From Siniperca chuatsi (taxonomy: Eukaryota > Chordata > Actinopteri > Centrarchiformes > Sinipercidae), in the NCBI RefSeq assembly GCF_020085105.1, contig NC_058042.1, positions 17,964,001-18,028,000 on the forward strand: a stretch of 64,000 bases of DNA, read 5' to 3'. The translations under genes were made by a program, and so were the position numbers. The notes under the pieces are model-generated. The model saw only the letters and a list, made by a program, of their open reading frames with translations, ran no database searches and had not been told where the DNA came from. Positions 54,401 to 64,000 of this stretch are shown one piece after another. How positions within the stretch are numbered: the stretch's first letter is position 1; each line of letters starts with the position of its first letter.

Positions 54401-57400
54401 GCTCTTTTCAAAGTCAGGGTGGCTTCAGTTGTATCTTATTACAATCCAATAAGCAATGAAGACACATCTCTCCAAGATATAAAGAAGAGGACACCTTTAG
54501 TTTGACATGCACATAAACACTTTTCAGACTTGCTCTCGCTTAGATCCCAACTTTCAGCATCCCGGAGCCCTGCCCACTGTAGTCTCCACATACTGTGTCA
54601 ACCACACCACACGGACAAGAGGACACCCGCATGCAAAAGAGCTCCCATGCCAGTGTCTAGGATTAGACTGCCATAATAACTATGCAACACAAACTCTAAC
54701 CATTCCCTTACTTTAACTGTGCATGTTGAGGACACCACTGATTTATTTAAGAGGTTGAATTTCACCTCAACTTAAATTTAGAAAGACTATTGCAGTGAGC
54801 TTATTATCGTTATTTTTTCTCCTCTCTGAATGAGGGACAAGTGTGGCTTCAAATCATTCACAGATGTGCTGGTGCTCTGCCACGCCAGAGGAGGAGAGGC
54901 AGGGCCTCTCCCGCGCTGTAGGCAGGCAGTGGAGATGGGAGGAAGCAGGGGAGCTGGAGCTCCATCTCCAAGTGCCTCTCACGGTGAGCCACACACACAC
55001 ACACAGCCTCAGTAATAGCCGGGAGCTGAGCTCAGCCATGCGTCTCTAAGCATTCACAGCCATGTGAAACAACATAATCTGACACTCCTGACCCCTGTTG
55101 TTCCCTGGGCCTTGCAAGACACATCTTATATAACCTATAGAGCAGTGGAAAAAATTCAGTCAAAAATCAGTTTTATGTAGTTTGCAATCAACTCGATGCT
55201 TATTTCCATATTACGGAACATCTGCTGACCTTATCTGCTACCTCAGTGCAAATGTGCAAACCCGCTGTAGTGTAAGCACGCAGCTATATTGAATGTGTGT
55301 GTGGCACATCGGAGCAGTGTGCACCTCCCTTTGTATACTGCGGTGAAAATATATTACTAATGGCAGTGAGAGTGGCGGAGAAATTTTGAGTGTGTCAATG
55401 AGACAAAGTGAGAGCTCATGTTAAACTTGCACAATTATGGTTTCGACAGAGAGGAGAGAGTGAGTGAGTGAGTTCATCCCAAAAGCCCTGCGCTCCTCAA
55501 GTACCATGAACAGTCAGCAGCTTACTAATGCACAGACATACGCAAAAAACACATGCCTGTTTAATAATATTCCGCAGTGATTAGGCAGGCCTTACCTGCT
55601 CATAGTTTAGCCGCTGAGCCTCTGATATCTCTTTAGGCTTGGTTTCCAAAATGTAGTCTCCTGCAGAGTGACAGAAAGAGAGATGTTGGGAGATGTGTTG
55701 ACTTATATTGTATTGTCAGAGCAAAACAAACACTACCTTGATTGGCACTAATTAGCACAATGGCTTCATGGCTTAAGTGTTTGTATAGAAGGTGACAGAT
55801 GTTTCGAGATGTTTCAAACAGCCATTGGGGGTGGGGTGGGGTGGTGTTAGCACTGGCCAGCTGTTTCCAAAGAAAAGGCTGTGCCAAATATGTAGGATCA
55901 GTCGAGTCCCTGTCCACTGTGGTGTCACCTGAGAGCTCCGTCGACTTGGCTCTGTAGCAGCATGGGCTGTGGCCGACAGCACGGCCTGGCAGCTGTCTGG
56001 CTCCAGCTCTGTTCAGCCTGTTCAGCACTACAAACATGCTGCTTTCTTATCATGAACACAGCACACCACAGTGCAAGTCTTTACAAAACAGATCTAGACA
56101 CTTTACAGTACATCAGGGGTAGGTGGTTATTTGACCGCGACACCTCAAGCCACACGTTTGTTTTTGTTGTAGTTTGTTTGCCTTTCTTGTGAATAGTATA
56201 TTGCTTATACAATTCTTTAGTTCTGTATGTTTTTAGAAACATTTAAAGTATTTCACATGCATTGTATAGCAAAGGACGTTATGCAAATATATTCTTGTTA
56301 TTGCTGCTAAAGTTTTATTGCAGTCTGCTCCTTGCTTTTGAAACTCTTGTGTAAGTATTTTTCAAAATGCTTCACAGAGAATCATTAATTTATTAGGAAC
56401 TGGCGAGAGTATCCTACTGCACTGTCAACACATACTTTTCCTGAGAGTTACTCAGAGGAATGCCATCGACCTCCTGTCAACAGCTACATTAACTAAAAAC
56501 AGCTACACATGGAAAACAAAACTACGCTTTCATATGTATTTTGCTCAGGCAAATAGAATGAATGGAGTGTATCTTTTAAGCTTTTATTTTGTATTTAGTG
56601 CTTTATAATTGTAATGACAGACCTAGAAAGGCACAATGATTTATCCGTGTGCATGCTGTGAGAAATGACTGTAGAATCCTAAACTAGCCGATTTATGCAC
56701 AAAATACAGTTAATGTTACCATCTGACCAAAGTTTTGTTTTACTCTCTTAATTAGCACGCAAACCTATGCTTTATGAACTAAACTCAAACCGACGCCCCA
56801 ATCCGGCTCATAGACTCTTTGTAGCTGTGTTCTGCAAGTTTTACGATGTGTTTTTGGACTGAACAGACTAGCCTGCTGGTTGCAGTTTTAAAACCTCTTC
56901 TGACTTGATTTCTGCGTTGTTACCCTAGATTCTTTTTTCCAGCAGCGACCAGCCAGCTGAGTGATTTTACTACAGTACGTCCACAACAGGGAAAACCCCT
57001 CACTACTCTGTACTCCAGTGAACTGTGGACTCACTCATCTCTGGTCCTCTGTAATATCTGTCTCTGTCTGCCTCTATGGGTCTGGATCACTCTCCTGCTA
57101 CACTGCATACCGCTGAGCTGCTGAGTGATGACCACCACCCAACTTTAAAACACCACATCTGAACTTCATCACCCATCACCACCCTTGGTGTTTGTGTGTT
57201 ATGACAAACAGTTCTGAGTTTAGGAGTTATCCAGCAGCCCCTGAACATTATACAAGATTAGGTCTGTGTGCTGTAATTACACGCAAGCACATAATGAACT
57301 CATCCTCCTAAATACCACACAAATGGGCACTTTTGGAGAAAAAAAATGCACATAGTGACAACACTGCGAAATTCCTTCAATATTTAACTGTGATTTGAAG

Positions 57401-59434
57401 AGATGAGAGCACTGTTTGAGCCACGGTAGCCAAAAGACACAAACAAGTTCAACAACCACAGTAAGGGGGGAAATCTACCATAAAAGAGTTCACATATAGT
57501 GCTGGGATGTGGATTATGTTAGTCTACTCATGCAAGTGGATACTGAGAACTGAGAGGAGCAACAAGCGAGGACTGGCTCTACTTCTGAAGACCCCCTGCT
57601 GTAATCAGACACTCTACTTTGATATTGTAGAGTAATTTTATTTATGGAGGGCAGGAGACAGCCAAAGAGAAGAGATACTGTAGCTCCTGTTTCCTTTGCA
57701 ACAGCCGAAGATTGGAAGATGGGGGATTCCCCTGTCCTGGTCTCTTCCTCTGTTGACTCTGGAATATATATATATCCGCTCATTTGAGTGGACGTGAAAC
57801 ACAAGAATGTTTACTAGGCTGTTGCAACCCAGTGCCAGTAGGTTTCCAGGCTAGTATGTTTTCAAGTGTGGACTCATGGGGCAACACTTATTCAAGTTGG
57901 TGTGACTCTGTAAAAGTAGTCCAACATATTGTTATTGTAGTAAGCTACTTTATAAATGTGTGATCTTCTGCTAGTTACAGATTATAATTGGCAAGCAGAA
58001 GAGGGCCAGATTCAGTGAGGTGGCTTAATATAATCATTATTACATTTTTCTTCTTTGATCAATGATGTGGCATCAACTTGCTTTTGTGTAACAGGTTCAA
58101 TAGCTACAAACACTCACCAAGATACTCCATCAGTTGCTCAGCAGTTATAATTTCCATCATAGGTGGCATCTTAACCTGCAACAGAGACAAAACTATTTAC
58201 TGTTGAGAATCATGTGCTAGTTTGTAAAACACCTCATACCAACATGCACTGACATGTTGAAATAAATACATATCTAATGCTAAAATCGAGAAATCATACA
58301 TGAACATGTCTTGACATAAATTAATTTTATAACAGGAAGAACTTAGTGATAGATCTGGTGTTAAATGTGTATATTTAGCCATTAGCAAAACTAAATGCTA
58401 CGTAATCATATAGAATAACTGCTGATAGAGCTCGGCGCGCCTTAGAAAATACGCCTATTTGTATGTAGTTACAATCAGGTCCCTATTGTTCTATTGATCT
58501 GTGCTCATCTCAGAGCCTTTACCTTCCATGCAAGCAGAAGGACATTCATAATTGCCAGTAATGGACAGGGGCCGTTCTCGTTCTGGGTGATGATCGGCGT
58601 GTTCTCCTCCCTCCACTTGATCCACTTAATGTGGTATATGGACTGGCCGGCGGCCCGGTCCTTAGGGCACGCAGTCTTTGTCCCATCAGCCCCGTACTCG
58701 CTCTGCAGGGCCAGGGCCAGTCCTGTGTCCTCCAGCCCCTCACTGTTCAGGTCGGAGCTGGGGCACGAGTTGAGGTTGGAGAAGGACTCGAGTGAATCTA
58801 TGCTTTGGGACTCTCCACCGAGGCTGGGATCGGGGTCACTCCCACTCGGCAATCCCTCCGATAAGGTGTGATCACCGGACAGCGCCGACTTGACGTTCGC
58901 GGTGATTGCATTGTCCGGACACAGACGAGTCGGTTTGGCAAGTTTTGTCGGTTCACTTTCTTCACGAACCGAAACCTCCGCCCGCACATCTGTGCTCTCC
59001 TTAGCTGGAGGTGAGCACGGCCCGTCGGGTTTGTTGTTTACTAACTTTGAGGCACCACCCTCGCTATCTTCTGCAGCAAGCACCGAGTCATGCCCCATCC
59101 CGTTACTGATCTGATCCCCGGACCCGGACCACGATCCACTCGCCTCAGTGTCGTTCTTCTTAACCTCCTGCACGGGGAGGACTTGGATCACTTCTGGCAC
59201 GTCAGATTTCCCAGCACTGGAAATGACATTAACGGCGCTGGGAGCACTAACATTTGTGGTGCTGTTATTATAACTAACGTTAACCAAAGTACTGAGAGAA
59301 GCCTCACTATTCTTGCATTTCTCGGCTGTCCCTTTCACTCCGCCGACAACCGTAACATCGCCCATCTCCCCCGCGATCGTGGCACACAAAGAGCTCCCGT
59401 CAGTGTCTCGATGCAGGGTTGCATTTTTCTCCAT
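42216..59434 (-). CDS. mindy2: MINDY2 (FAM63B), K48-specific deubiquitinase, 666 aa
   Basis: MINDY-family cysteine proteases trim K48-linked ubiquitin chains. Nine coding exons run on the minus strand: 59434-58523, 58175-58118, 55660-55596, 48585-48427, 47427-47325, 45988-45846, 44844-44671, 43582-43385 and 42404-42216. All have GT-AG junctions and matching phases; the total is 2001 bp. Residues 1-265 are a disordered Ser/Glu-rich leader. The catalytic domain follows with Gln284 and Cys290 (TQNENGPCPLLAI) and His472 (FFRNNHFST). The Gln-Cys spacing of 6 and Cys-His spacing of 182 equal those of MINDY1 (Q131, C137, H319). Two MIU ubiquitin-binding helices follow (DYLMALSLQQE at 539, DLELAKKLQEEED at 567). 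The protein ends in a CaaX-like CVIL. All key residues are intact. Confidence 0.95.
43385..43582 (-). CDS. mindy2: MINDY2 exon 8: tandem MIU motifs and poly-Ala
   Basis: A 198-bp exon with two motifs-interacting-with-ubiquitin (DYLMALSLQQEQQ and SDLELAKKLQEEEDRR), which in this family favour long K48 chains. It then has QEQEQEQ and a run of nine Ala encoded by a GCA/GCT repeat. The donor is GTGGGG. Confidence 0.93.
44671..44844 (-). CDS. mindy2: MINDY2 exon 7
   Basis: A 174-bp exon of 58 codons: GQLYLLVTDQGFLTEEKVVW, ESLHNVDGDGNFCDSEFRLR and PPSDPETVYRGQQDQIDQ. It completes the catalytic domain. The acceptor is TTTCTTAG and the donor GTCTGA. Confidence 0.94.
45846..45988 (-). CDS. mindy2: MINDY2 exon 6: catalytic His
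   Basis: A 143-bp exon encoding GIVAEQFLSSTATQLTYHGL, CELTSTVQEGELCVFFRNNH and FSTMIKYK. The His in RNNHF (residue 472) is the general base of the MINDY catalytic pair. Confidence 0.95.
47325..47427 (-). CDS. mindy2: MINDY2 exon 5
   Basis: A 103-bp exon: MHDIVKAVGNCSYNQLVEKI then ISCKQSDNSELAGE. The human protein has IDDIVKAVGN at the start; the rest is nearly identical. The donor is GTGAGT. Confidence 0.94.
48427..48585 (-). CDS. mindy2: MINDY2 exon 4
   Basis: A 159-bp exon of exactly 53 codons: NMSDAMAVLHKLQTGLDVNV, then VFEYTPECIVFDLLDIPLYH and GWLVDPQ. This is part of the catalytic fold and highly conserved. A 7.0-kb intron separates it from exon 3. Confidence 0.95.
49141..49492 (-). 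mobile_element. tRNA-derived SINE, interrupted
   Basis: Read on the minus strand, a tRNA-like head has an A-box-like TGGGCTAAGGGTT (49482-49470) and a B-box-like GTTTGAGTCC (49440-49431). The conserved tail (CATGTCATCTCTCC ... TTTCCTGTCATGTCTC) lies at 49230-49141. About 190 bp of unrelated sequence (49238-49428) separates head and tail, so the copy is probably split by an insertion or rearranged. The tail matches 31170-31280. Confidence 0.7.
53567..53690 (+). repeat. Teleost interspersed repeat, truncated copy
   Basis: The same family as 19031-19275: CTCAATTCAATTTTATT head, then ATAGTGCCAATTCACAACAT and AGAGCAGGTCTAGACC. It breaks off after about 120 bp. Confidence 0.75.
55596..55660 (-). 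CDS. mindy2: MINDY2 exon 3
   Basis: A 65-bp exon encoding DYILETKPKEISEAQRLNYE plus Q, flanked by CTCTGCAG and GTAAGG. It matches the MINDY2 sequence DYMLDAKPKEISE... closely. Confidence 0.93.
55661..58117 (-). other. MINDY2 intron 2
   Basis: A 2.46-kb intron. Open frames of up to 134 codons near 55633-56037 show no family resemblance. No repeat family is recognised. Confidence 0.55.
58118..58175 (-). CDS. mindy2: MINDY2 exon 2
   Basis: A 58-bp exon encoding VKMPPMMEIITAEQLMEYLG, almost identical to the human protein. The acceptor is TTGCAG and the donor GTGAGTG. Confidence 0.93.
58523..59434 (-). CDS. mindy2: MINDY2 exon 1: leader and catalytic Cys
   Basis: The exon encodes residues 1-304. 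It starts MEKNATLHRDTDG; the rest up to about 265 is low-complexity. It ends with IKWIKWREENTPIITQNENG and then PCPLLAIMNVLLLAWK, the MINDY active-site block with Gln284 and Cys290. The donor is GTAAAG at 58522. The start codon context is GAAATGG. Read-through beyond the donor (five residues) is not coding. Confidence 0.95.
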
Positions 59435-59600
59435 TTCGATTTACAGACTGTCGACAGATTTTAGCTAAATTGCAGCAGCAGCTTCGGTCCCAAAGACGCC
59501 ATGACAACTTTGCGAGTGACGTCATCAGAGTGAATTGCTTTCAGGCCGAGCGAGGGGGCGGTGGAAAACCAACGGCCAGGCGGTGACGCGTTTGGGTGAG
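59435..59600 (-). promoter_or_regulatory. mindy2: MINDY2 proximal promoter with a CRE palindrome
   Basis: A CpG-containing stretch immediately upstream of the MINDY2 ATG. It includes a full TGACGTCA (59517-59524), the consensus CREB/ATF site, 83 bp from the start codon. The transcription start site is not identifiable. Confidence 0.5.
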
Positions 59601-60318
59601 CTCGTATTCTTTACCACTCAGATTAAAAATGTGTACCTGTGTTTTCATCAGACGGTGGCCATTTTATTTATTAATGGGCACCACAGAGGCAAAAGTACAG
59701 TTGAGACTGTTTTTTATCTATCTTTAAACATAATATCGCCTACGTCCTCAGCAAGGTGGCAAAATATAAAACTGTGATGTGATGTGCATGTGATATGATA
59801 GCCTACCATTCAATAACTTATCATGCCTAGGCGAGATAAGAGCGTTATTAACATATGTTTAAAAATATTTGCATTGGCTCAAACCTTTGTGGGGTGTACA
59901 TATACTGTATATAAACATGGGCGACACACCGCTTCCTCAAAGTGAATATCTAGATCGCCCCCTGGTGGCTGGCTGCAGTGTCATAAACCCCGCCCCCTCC
60001 ATGTGAGTGGATAGGACATGAGTCAAATTAAAACCTCAAAGTACACGTCAAATAATTTTTTCCCCCCCAAAGATGGTTTCTGTCATGTTAGGTAGTTCTT
60101 ATCACACTGGTGTATGTTCAAGTGTTCATTTTTCTGATAGTTCTAATTAGTTATTTGATGCTATAAAAAGGGGGTCATGATTGACAGCTGAGCCCTGCTC
60201 GCGATTGAGTCGGCCGGGTATATGGGCGGGACCTCGATGCCGCGGATCCAACCCCAATCACTACTGCGCAGACTCTGGCGCCAAATGACGTCACCAGCGC
60301 AAGATGGCAGCTCCCGTA

Positions 60319-61230
60319 GACCCTATTGTAGATCTCACAAAAAGAACAAAGTTAAGGAGCTTATTTTACATCCACAGATAAAACAGACATATATAGAAAG
60401 TAACTACCACAGCTATGTTAAAATGTATACAGATGTTTCAAAGAACACAGCTAACAAAATTGGTATTTCATTCATAGTTCCAGATTTCAACATTAAAATT
60501 GGCAAACTAATCGGGGATGGAGTATCGGTGTATACAGGGAGATGCTGACAATTTTGTTGAAATGAAATAGCTGACAAGTGTGCAAAGAAAGCCACAAAAA
60601 CGAATCACATTGACATTACAGTAGTCCTTAGTAAAACGGAAATGAAAACCATAGTTAAGGAGAAGTTGGAAGAAGAGAGAACAGGAAGGTGGTTAGACAA
60701 CATTCAAAGTAAAGTAGGTATGATGAGGAAAACGGGGAGAACCAGGAAAGAGGAAACAATAATATCCAGGCTACGTTTTGGGCACGCAGGATTAAAAAGT
60801 ACATTATATAAAATAGGAAAACATAATACAGGAAGATGTACATTCTGTGATCAAGAAGAAACTTTAGAACATGTTATGATTTACTGACCAAAATATGATG
60901 CTGAGAGAGGGGAACTGACCCTGAACCTTAAAGAAATAAAGATGAGGTTTGATTAATGAGATCTTTTACAAAGAAGTTCTAGAGAGAAGTGTTATCTATT
61001 GTTGTTTAATTATCTTAGGAGAACAAATTTGATAAAGAGAATATAGCTATGGTGTGTTTAGTTGTTTTTTTTTTATTCATCTCAGTTTATTTTCTTTTAT
61101 TTAATCATTAGTGAATGTATAGTTAGAGCTCCGATTCACACTCCATTCCAGTTGGTGGCGGTAATGCACTATAACGTTAACCACCATGAAATCTTACGAA
61201 GAAGAAGAAGAAGAAGAAGAAGAAGAAGAA
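60319..61230 (+). mobile_element. 5'-truncated LINE with (GAA)n tail, nested insertion
   Basis: The copy is flanked by a perfect 13-bp target duplication, GGCAGCTCCCGTA, at 60306-60318 and 61231-61243. Inside, the plus strand encodes a degenerate RNase H-like segment (VKMYTDVSKN) and the conserved tail RLRFGHAGLKSTLYKIGKHN ... CTFCDQEETLEHV, typical of RNase H-bearing fish LINEs. It then has the 3' UTR module CCAGTTGGTGGCGGTAATGC (61147 onward) and (GAA)n to 61230. Stops at 60546 and 60886 show it is dead. Confidence 0.9.
61199..61230 (+). repeat. (GAA)n tail of the LINE
   Basis: About ten GAA units directly abut the right target duplication. They form the 3' tail of the LINE rather than an independent microsatellite. 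Confidence 0.9.
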
Positions 61231-61453
61231 GGCAGCTCCCGTATCCGGGATATTTTGGCTTCATTTTTGTAGAGTGGGAAGAAGTGGAGACAACGTCGTC
61301 CATCTATATATACAGTCTATGAGGGTGTATAGCTGGCTGCATCTTCAAACGGTTGAAGTGCCGCCTTTTACGAGGACTCCTGAATGTAGCACCAACAGAA
61401 CCTGCCGTGACCATCTTGCGTGCGAGTGCTCGCTCATTTGTGAGGCCACAAAT

Positions 61454-61732
61454 CTCGCGTAGCCAGACCTCCCTACTACTGTCCCACTAAACGAGACTTT
61501 AATGATTGGCTGTGAGTTTCAACCACATTCATGGCTTGAACGCTTGAAAACAAAAGTCTGTTTTATTTCTCTAGTTGGGTGTTAGAAACCCAATCATCCC
61601 TAATTTAAACCAAACTAATAATTGATTCTAAGTAATGACAGTGAGTCTACTGTGTCTCCGCCCTTTTCTAATCATTCATTATTTTCTCCAGACGTCCTTG
61701 GACCTGTTGAGACGGAGGTCTGGCTATGCAAG
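61454..61732. mobile_element. Short inverted-repeat DNA element (MITE)
   Basis: The left end CTCGCGTAGCCAGACCTCC (61454-61472) and the reverse complement of 61714-61732 (CTTGCATAGCCAGACCTCC) match at 17 of 19 positions. The GTCTGGCTACGCGAG motif is frequent in fish repeats. No clear target duplication is seen. Confidence 0.65.
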
Positions 61733-63965
61733 AAAAGCCATATACCATATATAGGCTACTGTAGGGTAAATTATTTTTTTACAGGTTTGATCTATCCACA
61801 TGCAGTAACTGTTTAGAGTCGCTGGGTGGCAGCAATTACTCGACCGAGCAGAGGAGGAGCATCGTCACTCTTCCCTGACAGAGATTTAAAGGCAGATTTT
61901 TCTATCAGACTTCATAAAAACACTTCCTTCGTCAAACTTTGGGTACCCAAACATACCCCTCACCTAATAACCTATAACCTAAAGTATTTGATTTGTAGAT
62001 ATATTGTTTGGGATGGTACCACAGTGACAACACAGAGGAAGTGCTGCCAACTTTCCTGTTTTTAACTTATTTCAGTTTATTTTATTTTTTAGGGTTAGGT
62101 ATGACTCCTGGCTCTCAGTGCCACTCTCCAGGTATATGATCTCTACAAGGATTGATCTGATTGATCTAACTGTGCAGTATATTACATAAAGCCTCTTCAG
62201 TTCACATCCCCCAATGAAAAAAGCCATTTTCACTGTTATGTTAGCCATTATTAACTTAAGTATATTATTTTCAAACTATTTTTATACTTTTAAATCTATT
62301 TTAATTTTGCACACCAGTCATAAGCATGACCTGGCCAGCTACTGGGTCATAAAGCATATATAATTATATATAAATATAAAACCTGACCAGCTGTGAGTGC
62401 AGAAAGACAGACACAATTGTACCAAGTGGCTGAGAGGACCATAATCACATATTATACCTTAAGTTCACCAATGTCAAACCACATACCTAAACATAACCAT
62501 ACTACATGCCACTGAGTACTGTTGTTGTTCAAATGGGAAGTGGAGAGACTTGACATAACTCTGTGACAAATACAGGAAACCAAACCAGGAAATCAATACT
62601 CTCAGTAGTCTATTTGAGGATGTCTGTGATTTTATACTGCTGCCAGCAGGGTGTCATTATGCTTTACTTGCTTGTAAAACTAATTGTTATTCCTACTTCC
62701 TTATCCCTTTGCTGTTTGTCTACTCAGTGCTTTACTTTACTTTTTCATTTTTGAATATTTCATTACCATTGTTTTGCTTTGTTTATTTATTTACTGGAAG
62801 TCCACATACATATTGTATTGTTTGTATCTTTTCCACAGTTTATTGTACTGTGTGTGTACTTATAACTAGAGTCAACTTTTTCTAATCACTAACTCTAATT
62901 GTAACATAAACATAAAACAATTGTATACATAAAAGCAGAGTCATTAGCATTTGAAAGCACCACCTTTACTGTTCTACCACATGGTGCCCAACGACAGAAT
63001 CACTATCTTTAAAGCTTGCTGTGACAAAGAAAGGTGATACAGTGTAACAACAACTGTAAGATTCTTCCGATGACAAACTCACGTTGTGTGGCTGAAATTT
63101 ATTCAAACCCACAGACTTCTAAATTGTAGTGGAGATCCACAACTTTCCAAAGATACCAAACATGTCAAGGTGAATTAGGGGGAAATGTGCAATAAATGAT
63201 GCACAGTACACCTAGAATGTTGTAAAGGGGCAGCTATAATGTTAGTTACTTATTTAACATTCAATCATGATACAAAGACAGGATTGATTCCATCTGCATA
63301 TGGCCAAAAGCAACTTTTTGAGTTGTGTTGTCAAGTTGTGCACACAAAAGCAATCTTTTTAATGCAACTACTTGATCTTTCTTATTTTTTGTTACAATAA
63401 ATCTCACAGGAAAAGAATGAAATTAAAAATAAATCTGATGAAAAAAACTTAAAAGACCCTCCCCTGCTCTCCCCCCAAAATAGACTGAACTCCCTTAAGC
63501 AGAAAAAGAATAAATAAACAAATAAAACAATTAATGTGGAATTCACAGATTGCACATTTTGAGGTTAACCTCTTAGCTAATCTTTGAATGTATTCTATAG
63601 ATTTATATATTTAAATGTATATATCTATAGGATTGTAAACACGTCTTGCCATTTCCATACATATAAAACCTCACCACTATAAAAAAAAACCCACCTCGTG
63701 GTAAACCCGGAAGTCAGGATTTGCGTAATCAAGTAAACAACTTGCAAACTGATAAATGAAAACAGTCCTAAACAGCAGTTTAGTGCATATTTTCAGGCCA
63801 GTACCAGAGACATTTACAAAACAATGTTTTGTTGTCATTGTGTTAAAGTGAATGGTGGTTTAGATGCGATTTGTAGCTGGTTTTTAGAGGCCCTCGACCT
63901 ATGACTACAATTGTATACGGTTGGGTGGTGTTCAGGCTCTCTTGGCAACACCGGAAGGGAGGAGA
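61733..63965. other. Intergenic DNA right of MINDY2
   Basis: AT-rich sequence with only short chance open frames. I recognise no gene, repeat or RNA. In human the next gene beyond MINDY2 is ADAM10, but nothing of it is visible here. Confidence 0.5.
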
Positions 63966-64000
63966 TCCTGCCTGCCTATCTGTCTGTCTGTCTGTCTGTC
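63966..64000. repeat. (TCTG)n microsatellite, cut by the window end
   Basis: CTGCCTGCCTA followed by at least five TCTG units running to the last base. Its true length is unknown. Confidence 0.9.

Larger units (their letters stand above)
48586..55595 (-). other. MINDY2 intron 3
   Basis: A 7.0-kb intron. It contains an interrupted tRNA-derived SINE (49141-49492), a truncated teleost repeat (53567-53690), and a short local duplication of TGTGCTTGCATACAT near 51080-51115. The remainder is AT-rich, with no coding signal. Confidence 0.65.
59899..61321. mobile_element. hAT-like non-autonomous DNA transposon, interrupted by a LINE
   Basis: The left end is CATATACTGTATATAAACAT (59899 onward) and the right end, reverse-complemented, is CATAGACTGTATATATAGAT (61321 backward). 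Over 27 bp about 22 match. The outer flanks GGGGTGTA (59891-59898) and AGGGTGTA (61322-61329) are an 8-bp direct repeat with one mismatch, as expected for hAT elements, whose ends are also CA...TG. The right-half sequence (ATATTTTGGCTTCATTTTTG) matches a family I recall as abundant in percomorph fish. Without the LINE the element is about 500 bp. Confidence 0.8.

Noticed and set aside
58494..59464. Plus-strand and out-of-frame open frames over MINDY2 exon 1
   Set aside because: They are shadows of the GC-rich coding exon, whose minus-strand frame has the conserved active site.

Overview
This window is vertebrate nuclear DNA, most probably from a ray-finned (percomorph-like) teleost fish. The genes are split by GT-AG introns. 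The three proteins are orthologues of human proteins with fish-type divergence. The introns carry several repeat families typical of teleosts: LINE fragments, tRNA-derived SINEs and short inverted-repeat DNA elements. No bacterial, phage or CRISPR features are present.

Three genes could be assembled exon by exon. (1) RNF111 (Arkadia, a SUMO-targeted RING E3 ligase) is on the minus strand from about 17.8 kb down to base 978. Only the N-terminal half is present; the RING end lies beyond base 1. (2) SLTM (SAFB-like transcription modulator) is on the plus strand, with 20 coding exons from 20657 to 33218 encoding about 1023 residues. (3) MINDY2 (FAM63B, a K48-ubiquitin-specific deubiquitinase) is on the minus strand, with nine coding exons from 59434 down to 42216 encoding 666 residues. 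The same three genes are neighbours in the same relative order and orientations on human chromosome 15q, so this is a conserved syntenic block. RNF111 and SLTM are head to head (about 2.8 kb apart). SLTM and MINDY2 converge.

Layout: 1-17.8 kb, RNF111 with large introns that hold LINE remnants and a small MITE; 17.8-20.6 kb, divergent promoter region with one teleost repeat; 20.6-33.2 kb, SLTM; 33.2-42.2 kb, the convergent 3' ends, split by a 2.3 kb (TA)n tract at 38.04-40.31 kb; 42.2-59.4 kb, MINDY2; 59.4-64 kb, MINDY2 promoter flank with a nested transposon, then mostly featureless DNA ending in a (TCTG)n run.

The three genes form no pathway of their own. RNF111 and MINDY2 both work in ubiquitin signalling (writing and erasing chains), while SLTM is a nuclear RNA/chromatin regulator. 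I found no new biological system. The observations most worth checking are a LINE with a 13-bp target duplication nested inside a hAT-like MITE next to the MINDY2 promoter, the very long TA tract that the MINDY2 3' UTR may cross, upstream ORFs before the RNF111 and SLTM starts, and a large palindromic element in an SLTM intron. Gene names rest on recalled family sequences, not on a database search.
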